The notes: generated by a model not told the origin, from the sequence alone. Shown: positions 8,202 through 17,997, numbered from the stretch's first letter. The stretch is 64,000 bases of DNA from Gammaproteobacteria bacterium (GCA_041395445.1 JAWLAO010000003.1:124001-188000), one strand, 5' to 3'. Made by a program: numbers and translations.

Positions 8202-10268
8202 TTAGAACTCATAATCAAAACTCACGCCCAAATGTCTCGGCGAGCCCAATTGTGTATAGAGTTTATCTTCATAGTTCGGCGGTTCAAGTCCGAAATAAAA
8301 TCCACGAGTTGCGTAGCGTTTATCAAAAACATTGTTGCCCCACAATGTTAGCACCCAGCTATTAGATTGATAACCAACTCTTAGGTTGGTTGTAGTGAAA
8401 GCTTCTGATTGCTGGTCATGAGAATCTGAAAAATAAAAACTGTCTTTACCGGAAACATCTATTCTGGCAAAAAAACCATTTAAGTGCTGATATTCCGCAC
8501 CTAAAGAAAAACTATAAGACGGTGCATGGGCTTGTTGCCGACCATTGAAATTACCTTCGCTGGTGACAAAATCATCGAATTCCGCCTTTAATAATCCTAA
8601 AGAACCATAAATATTTAAATTGTCAGTTGCCTGAAAAGCAAAGTCTGTCTCAATTCCATAATTACTGCCACTGGCAGCGTTACCAGTGAAATAGACGAAA
8701 GTCAAAGGATCATTCGGATCAGTTTGTCGCGAAGTGCTGATTTGCATGTCTTTGCGTTTGGAATAAAATGCCGAAAGATTCCATTGCAATTGATAATCCA
8801 TCACAAATCCTTTCAGACCAGCTTCGAGATTCCATAAATACTCGGGTTGGTATTCGCGAAGTTCATCTGGAACAGAAAGTGACAAATTAAAGCCGCCGGC
8901 TTTATAACCTCTGGATACTGTCGCATAAGAGTTCAGTGATTCTGAAACTTCATGGTTGAGAGAAATCTGTCCGCCCCACATAGAATCACTTGGTGAAACA
9001 TCAATGCCATTATCGTCATCATATTCAGCATTGCGTTTTTCAACGCGAAAACCAGCTGTGAGAGTGTTATCGAAAGATATTTCAGTGTCAGTTTGTACAA
9101 AAAGAGCATAAGAATCAGAGCTGAATTTGCTGTTCAAACTCCGATAAGTTTCACCATTGTATAATTCGATGATTTGATTGTCCTCATCCATATTCAGAAA
9201 ATAAAATCCTAAAAGCCAGTCAGTTGAGTCATTAAAAATTCGACTGCTTTCATTAGATAAAAAGCGAAACTCCTGAGATGTATGTTTTCTTTGACGTAAA
9301 TTTTGTGAGGTAAAATCATAGGGAGCGTATTCACCCCAATAATCGTTATTTCCCCAATCCCCATCATAGGAGTAGTCAATATCGGCTTTCATGTAACTAC
9401 TGATGCTTATAAAGTCAAAGTTATCTGATTGATATTTAGCTTTCATTGCTAAGCCTGTAGAATTCTGAAAGTCTTTTCCGGGTAGGTCACTATGAACGAT
9501 AAAACCATTTTCAGGGGCAAAGCTGTCGAAACCATTGTCGATTTTGGCTTTGAGCAAATTGAAATTCAATTGCAGATTATCGTTAGCGTTCCATAACAGC
9601 TTACCTCTGCCGACAAACTCATCTCTTTGATTGGTATCATCACGATTCAGGTAGTCGTTGGTGCGAAATCCGTTAGCATTATATTGGTGCAACGAAAAAC
9701 GATATGCCGCATTGTCACTCAACCCACCTGTTGAGCGAAATCCTAATGCTCGGTCTCCGTCATCACCAATCAGTGTTTGAAGTTTGTGTGAAAAATCAAA
9801 ATCAGGTTCAAAGGTTTTCACATAAATTAAACCTGCCAACCCATTGGCTCCATATCGGGTTCCTTGCGGACCTCTAAGAACTTCAACTTGTTCCACATCA
9901 AACAAAGTCGCAACTCCTCCCAATGCTGAAAAATCAATATCATCAACAATAAACCCAACTGACGGATTAGGAGCTCCTTCGTATTGGGAGCGTTCGCCAA
10001 TTCCCCGAATCTGAAAATATCGGGGACGATTGGTTGCTGAAGACCAATTAAGATTTGGTACTTGTGACATGATATCTTCAAAATGCTGAGTTCCGGCATT
10101 TTCTATACTTTCAGAATTCAGGATAGCGATACTTGTTGAAGTTTCTTTTTGAAGTTTTTCACCTCTTAAATCTGCGGTGACTGTAGCTGTGTCGAGTTGT
10201 TCTTTGGCATCATCAGCGATAACTGAAAAGCCACATAACAATAAAGCGATAGAAATAATATTTTTCAT
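8202..10268 (-). CDS. TonB-dependent receptor, predicted thiamin uptake
   Basis: A 688-aa outer-membrane receptor. A signal peptide (MKNIISIALLLCGFSVIA) is followed by a TonB-box-like DTATVTA, a plug domain with the IENAGTQHFEDIMSQVPN and VEQVEVLRGPQGTRYGANGL segments, and a beta-barrel ending in the typical C-terminal aromatic residue (SFDYEF). TonB receptors import scarce ligands using the proton-motive force. The 5' leader contains a TPP riboswitch, so the ligand is most likely thiamin or a thiamin precursor. The PnuT-like transporter and kinase downstream would complete an uptake route across both membranes. Confidence 0.92.
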   Translation of the reverse strand: MKNIISIALLLCGFSVIADDAKEQLDTATVTADLRGEKLQKETSTSIAILNSESIENAGTQHFEDIMSQVPNLNWSSATNRPRYFQIRGIGERSQYEGAPNPSVGFIVDDIDFSALGGVATLFDVEQVEVLRGPQGTRYGANGLAGLIYVKTFEPDFDFSHKLQTLIGDDGDRALGFRSTGGLSDNAAYRFSLHQYNANGFRTNDYLNRDDTNQRDEFVGRGKLLWNANDNLQLNFNLLKAKIDNGFDSFAPENGFIVHSDLPGKDFQNSTGLAMKAKYQSDNFDFISISSYMKADIDYSYDGDWGNNDYWGEYAPYDFTSQNLRQRKHTSQEFRFLSNESSRIFNDSTDWLLGFYFLNMDEDNQIIELYNGETYRSLNSKFSSDSYALFVQTDTEISFDNTLTAGFRVEKRNAEYDDDNGIDVSPSDSMWGGQISLNHEVSESLNSYATVSRGYKAGGFNLSLSVPDELREYQPEYLWNLEAGLKGFVMDYQLQWNLSAFYSKRKDMQISTSRQTDPNDPLTFVYFTGNAASGSNYGIETDFAFQATDNLNIYGSLGLLKAEFDDFVTSEGNFNGRQQAHAPSYSFSLGAEYQHLNGFFARIDVSGKDSFYFSDSHDQQSEAFTTTNLRVGYQSNSWVLTLWGNNVFDKRYATRGFYFGLEPPNYEDKLYTQLGSPRHLGVSFDYEF

Positions 10269-10342
10269 GGATTTTTACCTTTTTCATTCTATAAATCAAA
10301 AATAAAAATCCGGTGACAGACGATTTGAATAGTATTATTTGT

Positions 10343-10430
10343 TCCATTCCTACGCCGGTACAAACCGGATCAGGTTCTAAGGGTCTTATCTCAGGCTTAA
10401 AAAACGATATAAGCCACCCCTTGGAATGGA
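10343..10430 (-). promoter_or_regulatory. TPP riboswitch (THI element)
   Basis: Read on the minus strand, an 88-nt element has a closing P1 helix TCCATTCC / GGAATGGA and the conserved core blocks in order: GGGGTGGC, GCCTGAGATAAGACCCTTAG, GAACCTGATCCGG and GTACCGGCGTAGGAATGG. These are the diagnostic segments of thiamin-pyrophosphate riboswitches. It ends about 75 nt before the TonB receptor ATG. High TPP should lower expression of the receptor. I do not see a clear terminator in the spacer, so control may be translational. Confidence 0.95.
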
Positions 10431-10433
10431 GCG

Positions 10434-10461
10434 ATTTTAACATTGAAACTCAGGAACTCAA
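10434..10461 (-). promoter_or_regulatory. Probable promoter of the TPP-riboswitch transcript
   Basis: Minus-strand TTGAGT, a 16-bp spacer and TAAAAT preceded by TGT (an extended -10) sit directly upstream of the riboswitch. The predicted start near 10427 would clip about three bases from the outer P1 helix, so either the start is slightly upstream or P1 is shorter than drawn. Confidence 0.4.
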
Positions 10462-10503
10462 TAAAATCCTGTTATATTTTAAGGGTCTTTGCGAAATAAA
10501 GGG

Positions 10504-10534
10504 AAGGTGACAACTCCAACAGAGTTGCCACCTT
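10504..10534 (-). terminator. Hairpin terminator downstream of the subtilase gene
   Basis: Inverted repeat AAGGTGACAACTC / GAGTTGCCACCTT, 13-bp arms with one mismatch and a 5-nt loop. It lies 12 nt beyond the protease stop on the minus strand and is followed there by CCCTTTATTT. It separates the protease transcript from the promoter of the thiamin block. Confidence 0.6.
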
Positions 10535-10545
10535 GTGTGAAAAAT

Positions 10546-13500
10546 TTATTCAAATCCGTTCATAAAAATCAAATCCCCAACAGTATTACAAGATTGAGGA
10601 ACAGAGATATTATTATATTGAAGTTCATCGAGATAAAAACCCTCTTCCTCTGAACCCGGGTCAGTTGACAGGCTCCATCTGACTTGAACCGTTTGTCCAT
10701 TATAAGCGGATAAATCATGTGTCACACTTTGAAAACCGGCAGATGATCCATTGAACGCACCTTGTGATGCAATGTACCCGCAAGCGTTGATCGGTGGAGA
10801 ACCTGTGCTTGAAAAATCATTCGGATAACCGCCATTTGGTGGTAAATCCGTCCAGTTACTACCGCCATCAGTTGAAATTTCAACAACCACTCCGTCCCAA
10901 TCGGCTTCGATATTGTATCTTGCTTGATAGGTTAGATTAGGAGTTGATGAAGGACTTGCAGGAATTGTAAACTCCTGAGAGTGCATTCTGCCGCAGGTGT
11001 TTGGTGTATAAGTGTTACTACCTTCAGCAGCACTCCGATAACTCAGCAAACCATTGGAGGATTGCTCATTACTGACCGACCAAACGGAACCTAATCTCAT
11101 AACCGCAAGATTATCCACATCATCGGTGAAACTTCCTTCTGTACCCGGCAACCCAAGTGCCGTTGCAACCACTTCAAACACTTCGCCGGTTTCATTTCCT
11201 CCGTTTGGACCACTACCATCAGCAGTTGTGTCTTCTGCTTTGACAATATAATAGTAGACTTGGTTAGGTGTCACATTAACATTGTCAATAAAACCTGTGG
11301 CATTAGCAGCGGTTGTCGTCAGTAAATTACCCGGTGCGGGTGTGAAGTTATGCGATGTATTACGATAGATATTGTATTTCACATCATTAGCTGCCGGACA
11401 ATTTGAGGTTGCGGCATTCCATGTCAGACTCACATGGCAGTTGGCTCCACTATTTGATCCTACTAAAACACTTGAAGATTCAAACGAAGGTTGCAGTGAG
11501 CAAATTTGAGTTGATGTAGCATCAACACAATTGGTGTAGGAACTCACTAAATCATCCGAATAGGCTCTGACTTTATAAGCGTATTGATAACCACCAACAG
11601 TCGTATCATCGGTAAAATTATTTGTTCCTCTGATACCTACAAATCTCATTGCTGTCAAATCAGCTGTTGCGCAACTCCCTTCTGTACGATAAATTTCATA
11701 ATAGCTATAATCGGCAGAAACATCTGACCAAGCGAGTGAAATTCCCGAAGGTGTATTTGAAGTTACCATCAGGTTGGTTGGGTCGGTTGGGTTCGCAGGA
11801 ACAGCACCGCCGGATGCCAAGTCTCCGGAAACAACCAAAGCAAATCCCTGTTTGTCTGATCCAAAAGTTCCATCGCCCGGAATATTCGTAGCATCAACAT
11901 TGATTGTGTATGTTCCTGTTGCCGGTGCAGAAAAACGAATTTGCTCTACAGAGTTAATCGAATCAGCTGAACCTCCGGTTGCCGAATTATTTCCTGAAAA
12001 ATTATTTGCCAGATAGGTATTTCCACCGGCATCAACAGATAGGTCCAGATTATTCACAAGTGTCACGCCTGATCCAGTCGGGCCGGGAACATCATACCAA
12101 ACTAAAGTTGCTCTGAACTCTTCACCTGCTTGAACTGTGACTTCAACATTAAATTGCTCCCCTGTGGACAGACCATTTTCATTGGTGAATTCCCAAAATC
12201 TGAATCTGCGATTATCACCATCGAAATAGAGAGTATTTTCCAACCAAACACGCCCCCAGCCAATCTGATTGGTAAAGAATCCGCCGTCAGTTCGCGTGCC
12301 ATTGAGCAGCATCGCTTTCATAAGTGTGCCGCTTGGTTTATGAGCATCTCCAGCATTTGCAGTACCGGTCGGATAAAAGCCATCGGTAAAATATTGCCTT
12401 AATAATGCGGTACCACCGGCAGTAATTGGTGTTGACATTGAGGTGCCACTGGTTGTTCTTCTGGATGGTGCGTCAATGACATTGGCTTTATTTGTATCGC
12501 CGGCTGCCGACTCAATGCTACTGCCTGTCGCTGAGATATCCGGCTTTAAACGACCATCATCAGTAGGACCTTTATTCGAGAAAGAAGCAACTGAGGTGCT
12601 ATTGCCATGTAACAATGCACCAACTGAAACCACATTCTTAGCATTGCCTGGAGATGATACAGAGTTGACTTGACCATCATCATTACCTGCCGCAAATAAA
12701 ATAATCATATCATCCAGTTCTCGCAAGGCTTCATCCGCACGAGCATCCGAACCAATATATTCACCTAAGCTCGAAGAACCATAACTATTTGAGTGAATAA
12801 ATACGCCGGCTGCATAGGCTTGTTGCCACATTGGAGTGGACCCGGTACCGGTCAGACCGGAATTGCTGCCAATATCATTGAATAAAATTTGTGCATTGGG
12901 TGCCATACCATCGTCGTTGTCATAACCATGAGCTGATGGACTCGATGCACTTGCTGGTGGAGTTTCAGTTAAACTACCAACTTGATTGGCGCGATCACCG
13001 GCAATTGAACCTGTAGTGTGTGTGCCATGAAAGGTTCCGTTGTCATAGGCGGCTGCACCGGGCATGGTCCAATATGCAAATATTTTATTATTTGGATGTG
13101 TTGTGCCAACAGTTGGTGGATCCACATCTTCGGCATCTGTTATCGCAGAAACCACTCCCGAACCTTTATCCAAGTGTACAAACCAGTCTTCATTGCGATC
13201 AAGGCCGGAATCAGCAATACCAACAATCTGACCGGTTCCCCAAAGACCCTGATCCCAGATTGGTGTTGGAGATGGTCTGTAAGTATCGTTACTGGAGGTT
13301 CCACCTGAAGCTGATGTCGCCTGAATCGCAGAAACAGCTTCGGTATTGAAAAAGGTTTCCTGATAATAGGGAGCAACCCATTGAATATCTTCTAAAGAAG
13401 AAAGTGCGTTCAGAGCCTGAGAAATACGGTTTCCGGAAACCTCTATAACGATTTGGTTATAGCCTGAAGGAATATTGCTTGAGACTATTTTTTCATTAGG

Positions 13501-14022
13501 GAGATATTTTTTTACCAATCCTCTCAGAATGGACTCGTCAACACTTTTAAAACTATGTACTGACAAATGATACACTGATTGCCCGGCTCTCTGAGAATCC
13601 CATAAATCTGGAGAAACTTTAAACCCACTTTGATAAGCTCCGTACCAGCGAATGTTATTATTCTGGTCTAAGAGACTCTTATCAGAATTCCTCCAATCAA
13701 CCACATAAGCATTGTGACTAAGGCTTTGTAAAACCTTAAAACCCTTTTTTTGCAGCCAATTAAAATCTGCCTTTCTATCATTAAATTGAACAATACCATA
13801 ATTATTCAGCGACAAATTCGACAAACCGGTATTTGAAAAATCCAGTTGATCAAACTTTGGATCAAAAGCACCCACAGCTAAAATCAGATTGTTCTGATTG
13901 GACAAAGCATTCTTCACAGACTCTGCTGATTGTTTGGTTGCAACAACCTGTTCTGCATTCGCAGTAGAAAGAACTCCAAGCAATGCCAGAACGACACTAC
14001 TTTTTAAGAATTTATTAACCAT
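10546..14022 (-). CDS. Secreted S8 subtilisin-like protease with Fn3-type and C-terminal domains
   Basis: An 1158-aa exported protease. The signal peptide ends near TANAEQ (about residue 24). A 200-residue N-terminal region precedes the peptidase S8 domain. Its triad is visible: Asp271 in GIADSGLD, His332 in FHGTHTTG and Ser528 in SGTSMSTP, with oxyanion Asn447 in FAAGND. After the catalytic domain come a beta-sandwich, fibronectin-III-like repeats (NPTDPTNLMVTSNTPSGISL) and a galactose-binding-like region. The extreme C-terminus is DLIFMNGFE, a short tail resembling the end of the secreted protein at 50645-51469. It probably degrades external protein for nutrition. A terminator follows, so it is likely monocistronic. 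Confidence 0.93.
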   Translation of the reverse strand: MVNKFLKSSVVLALLGVLSTANAEQVVATKQSAESVKNALSNQNNLILAVGAFDPKFDQLDFSNTGLSNLSLNNYGIVQFNDRKADFNWLQKKGFKVLQSLSHNAYVVDWRNSDKSLLDQNNNIRWYGAYQSGFKVSPDLWDSQRAGQSVYHLSVHSFKSVDESILRGLVKKYLPNEKIVSSNIPSGYNQIVIEVSGNRISQALNALSSLEDIQWVAPYYQETFFNTEAVSAIQATSASGGTSSNDTYRPSPTPIWDQGLWGTGQIVGIADSGLDRNEDWFVHLDKGSGVVSAITDAEDVDPPTVGTTHPNNKIFAYWTMPGAAAYDNGTFHGTHTTGSIAGDRANQVGSLTETPPASASSPSAHGYDNDDGMAPNAQILFNDIGSNSGLTGTGSTPMWQQAYAAGVFIHSNSYGSSSLGEYIGSDARADEALRELDDMIILFAAGNDDGQVNSVSSPGNAKNVVSVGALLHGNSTSVASFSNKGPTDDGRLKPDISATGSSIESAAGDTNKANVIDAPSRRTTSGTSMSTPITAGGTALLRQYFTDGFYPTGTANAGDAHKPSGTLMKAMLLNGTRTDGGFFTNQIGWGRVWLENTLYFDGDNRRFRFWEFTNENGLSTGEQFNVEVTVQAGEEFRATLVWYDVPGPTGSGVTLVNNLDLSVDAGGNTYLANNFSGNNSATGGSADSINSVEQIRFSAPATGTYTINVDATNIPGDGTFGSDKQGFALVVSGDLASGGAVPANPTDPTNLMVTSNTPSGISLAWSDVSADYSYYEIYRTEGSCATADLTAMRFVGIRGTNNFTDDTTVGGYQYAYKVRAYSDDLVSSYTNCVDATSTQICSLQPSFESSSVLVGSNSGANCHVSLTWNAATSNCPAANDVKYNIYRNTSHNFTPAPGNLLTTTAANATGFIDNVNVTPNQVYYYIVKAEDTTADGSGPNGGNETGEVFEVVATALGLPGTEGSFTDDVDNLAVMRLGSVWSVSNEQSSNGLLSYRSAAEGSNTYTPNTCGRMHSQEFTIPASPSSTPNLTYQARYNIEADWDGVVVEISTDGGSNWTDLPPNGGYPNDFSSTGSPPINACGYIASQGAFNGSSAGFQSVTHDLSAYNGQTVQVRWSLSTDPGSEEEGFYLDELQYNNISVPQSCNTVGDLIFMNGFE

Positions 14023-14070
14023 TTACGCACCCTCTAAGTTAAACTGGTCTTAAATTGTATAGGATAAATT

Positions 14071-14697
14071 ATGTTTCAGCCACCATATTTTAAACAAAAA
14101 GATAATAACGGAATGCTAGAGTTCATTAGAAATGATCCGCTCGCAACAATCGTTACTCAATCTGAAAACGGCCTGACTGTAAATCACATTCCCCTTTTAT
14201 TAAAAACAAGACAAAACTCAAATGTTTTACAAGGTCATATTGCTAAAGCAAACAATATGTGGAAAGATTATCAGGCTGAAAAAGAATCGGTCGCTATTTT
14301 TACAGGTCCACAGTCTTACATTTCTCCCAATTGGTATCCATCAAAAAAACGGGATCATAAAGCAGTTCCAACCTGGAACTACACAGCTGTCCATGCTCGC
14401 GGACTGATAAAGTTTATTCATGATAAAGATTGGCTTTTAGAACATTTGACAAATCTCAGCAATTTTAATGAACAAAATATGCCAAAACCCTGGCATTTAT
14501 CCGAAGCACCTGAGGATTATATCAAATCCATGTTGCCTGCAATTGTTGGCTTTGAAATGGAGATTACCAACATGAGCGGACAATCTAAAATGAGTCAGAA
14601 CCATAATGAGGAAAATCGTCAAGGTGTAATTAGCGGTTTGCAATCTCAGAATAAAGAGAATGTGGCAACTTGGGTCAAAAATCCTGACATGAGTTAA
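14071..14697 (+). CDS. PaiB-like FMN-binding protein
   Basis: A 208-aa protein of the PaiB family (FMN-binding split barrel; named after a Bacillus transcriptional repressor). It starts with the family signature MFQPPYF. Further family segments are VNHIPLLL, GHIAKANNMW, the FTGPQSYISPNWYPSK motif and VPTWNY-VHARG, then a C-terminal region with KMSQN. The original PaiB represses sporulation and protease genes; in Gram-negatives the role is untested and may be a flavin or haem-related oxidoreductase. It is divergent from the subtilase gene with only 48 bp between the two starts. Confidence 0.88.
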   Translation: MFQPPYFKQKDNNGMLEFIRNDPLATIVTQSENGLTVNHIPLLLKTRQNSNVLQGHIAKANNMWKDYQAEKESVAIFTGPQSYISPNWYPSKKRDHKAVPTWNYTAVHARGLIKFIHDKDWLLEHLTNLSNFNEQNMPKPWHLSEAPEDYIKSMLPAIVGFEMEITNMSGQSKMSQNHNEENRQGVISGLQSQNKENVATWVKNPDMS

Positions 14698-14739
14698 TAA
14701 AGTCAGTTAAAATTCAGCTTTTTTAATCCAAAACCATTC

Positions 14740-15291
14740 ATGTACAGTCTGAACAGCGAACCTTTTAAACTGGAAAGAGATGTTGAAGCCATCATTGTTC
14801 CTGATGGGCAATCAATCAACCTGCCAGCCGGAACCGTCGGTTATATCACTCAGTCTTTAGGCGGGAGCTTTACTGTTTTTATTGATGGAAGCATGTTCAT
14901 GATCCTGGGGCACAATGCGGATGCACTTGGCAAAGAGCCCATGCCATTACCGCAGATTAAGGAAAATGCTAACAAAGATGAAATTGAAGAAGCAGTTTGG
15001 GAACAATTGAATAATGTTTATGACCCTGAAATTCCTGTCAGTATTGTGGAATTGGGGCTCGTTTACAAATGTGAAGTAAACGAAAACGAGAAAGGTAAAT
15101 ATGATGCCTTTGTTGAAATGACACTGACAGCACCCGGTTGCGGAATGGGCGATGTTTTATTGACAGACGCCAAAACCAAAATCAAACTCATCCAGAAAAT
15201 TGATGATGTCGAGTGTAAAATCACATTCGACCCACCCTGGGATAAGTCCATGATGTCAGAAGCTGCCAAACTGGAAACTGGAATGTTTTGA
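14740..15291 (+). CDS. sufT: SufT family Fe-S cluster assembly protein
   Basis: A 183-aa protein. The N-terminal part has the SufT-specific segment LPAGTVGYITQSLGG and the C-terminal part is a MIP18/DUF59 domain with DPEIPVSIVELGLVY, MTLTAPGCGMGDV (conserved Cys) and the FDPPWDKSMMS motif. SufT helps mature Fe-S proteins under high demand. It stands apart from a sufBCDS operon here. It follows the PaiB-like gene by 42 bp. Confidence 0.9.
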   Translation: MYSLNSEPFKLERDVEAIIVPDGQSINLPAGTVGYITQSLGGSFTVFIDGSMFMILGHNADALGKEPMPLPQIKENANKDEIEEAVWEQLNNVYDPEIPVSIVELGLVYKCEVNENEKGKYDAFVEMTLTAPGCGMGDVLLTDAKTKIKLIQKIDDVECKITFDPPWDKSMMSEAAKLETGMF

Positions 15292-15326
15292 TATGAACCA
15301 TGAAGAACCTGAAGATATGAATGATG

Positions 15327-15422
15327 TGTCATTCCGAGTAGACGAAGTAATCCGAGGAACTTAGTTTAAGTGGCTTTGGGGTTAGAGATTTCTCCACTCG
15401 CTACGCTCGGTCGAAATGACAA
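15327..15422. repeat. Inverted pair of dispersed TGTCATTC palindromic repeats
   Basis: One copy (15327-15360, TGTCATTCCGAGTAGACGAA then GTAATCCGAGG) and an opposing copy (15386-15422, AGATTTCTCCACTCGCTACG then CTCGGTCGAAATGAC) face each other, forming an extended palindrome between the sufT and rnr 3' ends. The same family recurs at 17870-17979 and 59947-60309. Being between convergent genes, the hairpin may act as a bidirectional terminator. Confidence 0.75.
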
Positions 15423-15539
15423 GTTTTTTTAGTTTGGCTTGCTCAAGAATTCGCCATCATCCCTATAGTATAGAGACTTTCATCAAACTTCATGACCTTA
15501 ATGCACTACATGGTAAAAAAATAACTTCTCAATAAATTC

Positions 15540-17714
15540 TTACAACTTTCCCACAAACTCAAAATCAATTTTTCGTTCATCAACTGAAACACCGGCAACT
15601 TTAATCCGAACCTTATCTGCTAATTGAAATTTAGATCCGGAGCGTTGTCCGACCAGTTTGTGTTGAATGCTATCATGATGATAATAGTCATTTGGCAATG
15701 ATGTGACATGAATCAAGCCATCAACCATCACGTTATCCAGCGTCACAAAAACGCCAAAATGCACCACGCCTGAAATTTTACCGGTAAATTCTTCGCCAAT
15801 ATAATTTTGCATATACATGCATTTGAGACGAGAATCTACATCGCGAGAAGCATTTTCAGCACGTCGCTCATTGTGTGAACATTGAACACACATAGCTTCT
15901 GCTTTTTCCGGCGAATAAATAAATCGTTTCGGCTTGCTGGTTTTAACGATGTAATCAATCGCCCGGTGTACCATTAAATCAGGATATCGACGAATCGGCG
16001 AGGTAAAGTGAGCATAATGCGTCAATGAAAGCCCAAAATGACCCTTGTTGACTGATTCATAACTGGCAAGGCTTTGAGAACGTAACAGCACGCTTTCAAT
16101 CAAAGACTTATCGTCACGGTTTTTCACCAGTTCAATAATTCGTTCAAAATCATGCGGAGAAACCGGGTCGCTGAACCCCGGTTTAATTCCCAGCGATAAT
16201 AAAAATGCTTTTAAATCTGTCAGTTTGTTCAATGGCGGAGCATCATGAACACGATATGCCGAAGGAACTTGGTGCTTTTCAATATATTTTGCTGCACAGA
16301 TATTGGCAGCAATCATGAATTCCTCAATCAATTTATGCGAATCATTACGTTGATAAGGTTGAATATCAGACACCTGTCCGTCTTCACCAATACTGATTTG
16401 CACATCGGTTGAGCTGAAAGTAATCGCTCCGCGCGTTTCTCTGGCAACCGCCATTACTTTGTATAACTCGTACATGGTGTCCAATGCCGGAGAGACTGTT
16501 TCGTCCCATTTAGCGGGTTTCTCGCCTTCCGATAAATAATTCCAGCATTGTTTGTAAGTGATTCGTGCATGAGAATGCATCACACCCCGATAGAATTTAT
16601 ACGACTCAATTTGTCCGGCTGAATTGATTTGCATATCACAAACCATACACATGCGATCGACATGGGGATTGAGCGAACAAATGCCATTAGACAACTCAAG
16701 TGGCAACATCGGAATCACTTTTCCGGGGAAATACACCGACGTTCCGCGTTTATAAGCCTCTTTATCGATTTCGCTATTCGGCGGAACATATTTCGAAACA
16801 TCCGCAATCGCCACCAATAAATTCCAGCCTTTATCGTTTTTCTTTGCATAAACCGCATCGTCAAAATCTCTGGCATCTTCTCCATCAATTGTCACCAAAG
16901 GTGTTTCTCGCAAATCGACAACATCTTCGGCAATATCTTCTTCGGTGACATGATTAGGTATGTAGGAAACCACATCGTCAAAATTTTCCGGCCATTCATG
17001 AGGTAAATTTTGCGACGCAATCGTTAATTGCATCGCTAATTTGGAATCCAGTTTTTGTCCCAAAACCGCTATCACTTCGCCAAAAGCCGGATGTTTTCGA
17101 TTAGGATATTCGGTAATCATGGCTGTGACATAGTCACCATCATTAGCTGTTGCCTCATAACCGGATGGAATAATAATATCATCAATGGCATTATTATCCG
17201 GTTCGACAATTCCCTGACCTTGTTTGTGAAAAAATCGACCGGCAATGGTTGTGTGCGCTCTTTCCAGAATTTCGACAATAAATGCATCCTGCTTATTCTT
17301 CCGACGTCCGGATTGCAAGCTGGCAAGCACGGTATCGCCATCCATCACTTTTCGCATCTCACTCGGCAAAATAAAACTGTCTTCCTCAAGCTCCGGAGAA
17401 ATTAAAAAACCAAACCCATCGGAATGAGCCTGAACAACACCTTTGATTAAATCAGTTTTTTCCCTGACACCATATCCACCCCGGCGATTGATAAACAAAG
17501 AACCATCACTAATCATGGCACTAAGCCTTTTATTCAAACCATCCAGTTGCTCTTCATTCTGAATTCCAATGCGGTCGGCAATTTTTTGCAAAGACAAAAG
17601 TTTTTTCTTGGTTTTTAAGAAATCCAAAATCGCCGTCCGGCTGGGAATAGGGTTCGGATATTTTTCAACTTGTTCAGCAAATTCAGGATCAGGAATATTA
17701 AACGGATTTTTCAT
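15540..17714 (-). CDS. rnr: Ribonuclease R
   Basis: A 724-aa 3'-5' exoribonuclease of the RNase II/R family that degrades structured RNA. It has an N-terminal winged-helix region (SRTAILDFLKTKKKLLSLQKI), cold-shock domains (GYGVREKTDLIKGVVQAHSDGFGF), the RNB catalytic domain with TIDGEDARDFDDAVYA supplying the metal-binding Asp residues, SPIRRYPDLMVHRAI, and a C-terminal S1 domain (YIGEEFTGKISGVVHFGVFV). The length fits short RNase R forms without the long basic tail. The gene is alone; no rlmB follows. Confidence 0.95.
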   Translation of the reverse strand: MKNPFNIPDPEFAEQVEKYPNPIPSRTAILDFLKTKKKLLSLQKIADRIGIQNEEQLDGLNKRLSAMISDGSLFINRRGGYGVREKTDLIKGVVQAHSDGFGFLISPELEEDSFILPSEMRKVMDGDTVLASLQSGRRKNKQDAFIVEILERAHTTIAGRFFHKQGQGIVEPDNNAIDDIIIPSGYEATANDGDYVTAMITEYPNRKHPAFGEVIAVLGQKLDSKLAMQLTIASQNLPHEWPENFDDVVSYIPNHVTEEDIAEDVVDLRETPLVTIDGEDARDFDDAVYAKKNDKGWNLLVAIADVSKYVPPNSEIDKEAYKRGTSVYFPGKVIPMLPLELSNGICSLNPHVDRMCMVCDMQINSAGQIESYKFYRGVMHSHARITYKQCWNYLSEGEKPAKWDETVSPALDTMYELYKVMAVARETRGAITFSSTDVQISIGEDGQVSDIQPYQRNDSHKLIEEFMIAANICAAKYIEKHQVPSAYRVHDAPPLNKLTDLKAFLLSLGIKPGFSDPVSPHDFERIIELVKNRDDKSLIESVLLRSQSLASYESVNKGHFGLSLTHYAHFTSPIRRYPDLMVHRAIDYIVKTSKPKRFIYSPEKAEAMCVQCSHNERRAENASRDVDSRLKCMYMQNYIGEEFTGKISGVVHFGVFVTLDNVMVDGLIHVTSLPNDYYHHDSIQHKLVGQRSGSKFQLADKVRIKVAGVSVDERKIDFEFVGKL

Positions 17715-17869
17715 AAAAATAGATTTTTCAAACTGATATGGATTGTAGCATATTTGTCGATTGCAGGTTTATTATTGTATCAGTTGTTTCGCACTTCGAA
17801 TGTATTACAAGGAGATGTTTTGTATCTTTTTCCCAAATTAATAATTTATGAATAGTGGATCACACTAAC

Positions 17870-17979
17870 TGTCATTCTGAAGAGTGTAACGATGAAGAAT
17901 CTACAAAACAAAGTCTCTATTAAACTATCAAAAGTCACGACAGCCCAAGAAGATCCTTCACATTCGTTCAGGATAACAG
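17870..17979. repeat. Second inverted pair of TGTCATTC repeats
   Basis: Copy 17870-17902 (TGTCATTCTGAAGAGTGTAA... AGAATCT) faces copy 17951-17979 (AGATCCTTCACATTCGTTCA GGATAACAG), separated by about 48 bp. Same family as 15327-15422 and the copies near 60 kb. Confidence 0.7.
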
Positions 17980-17997
17980 AGCAAAGTTGTGAAAATT

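Noticed and set aside
17670..17855. 61-codon plus-strand frame at the rnr start, with one hydrophobic segment
   Set aside because: Its 5' part overlaps rnr antisense and there is no plausible start after the overlap; could be a relic but not supportable.
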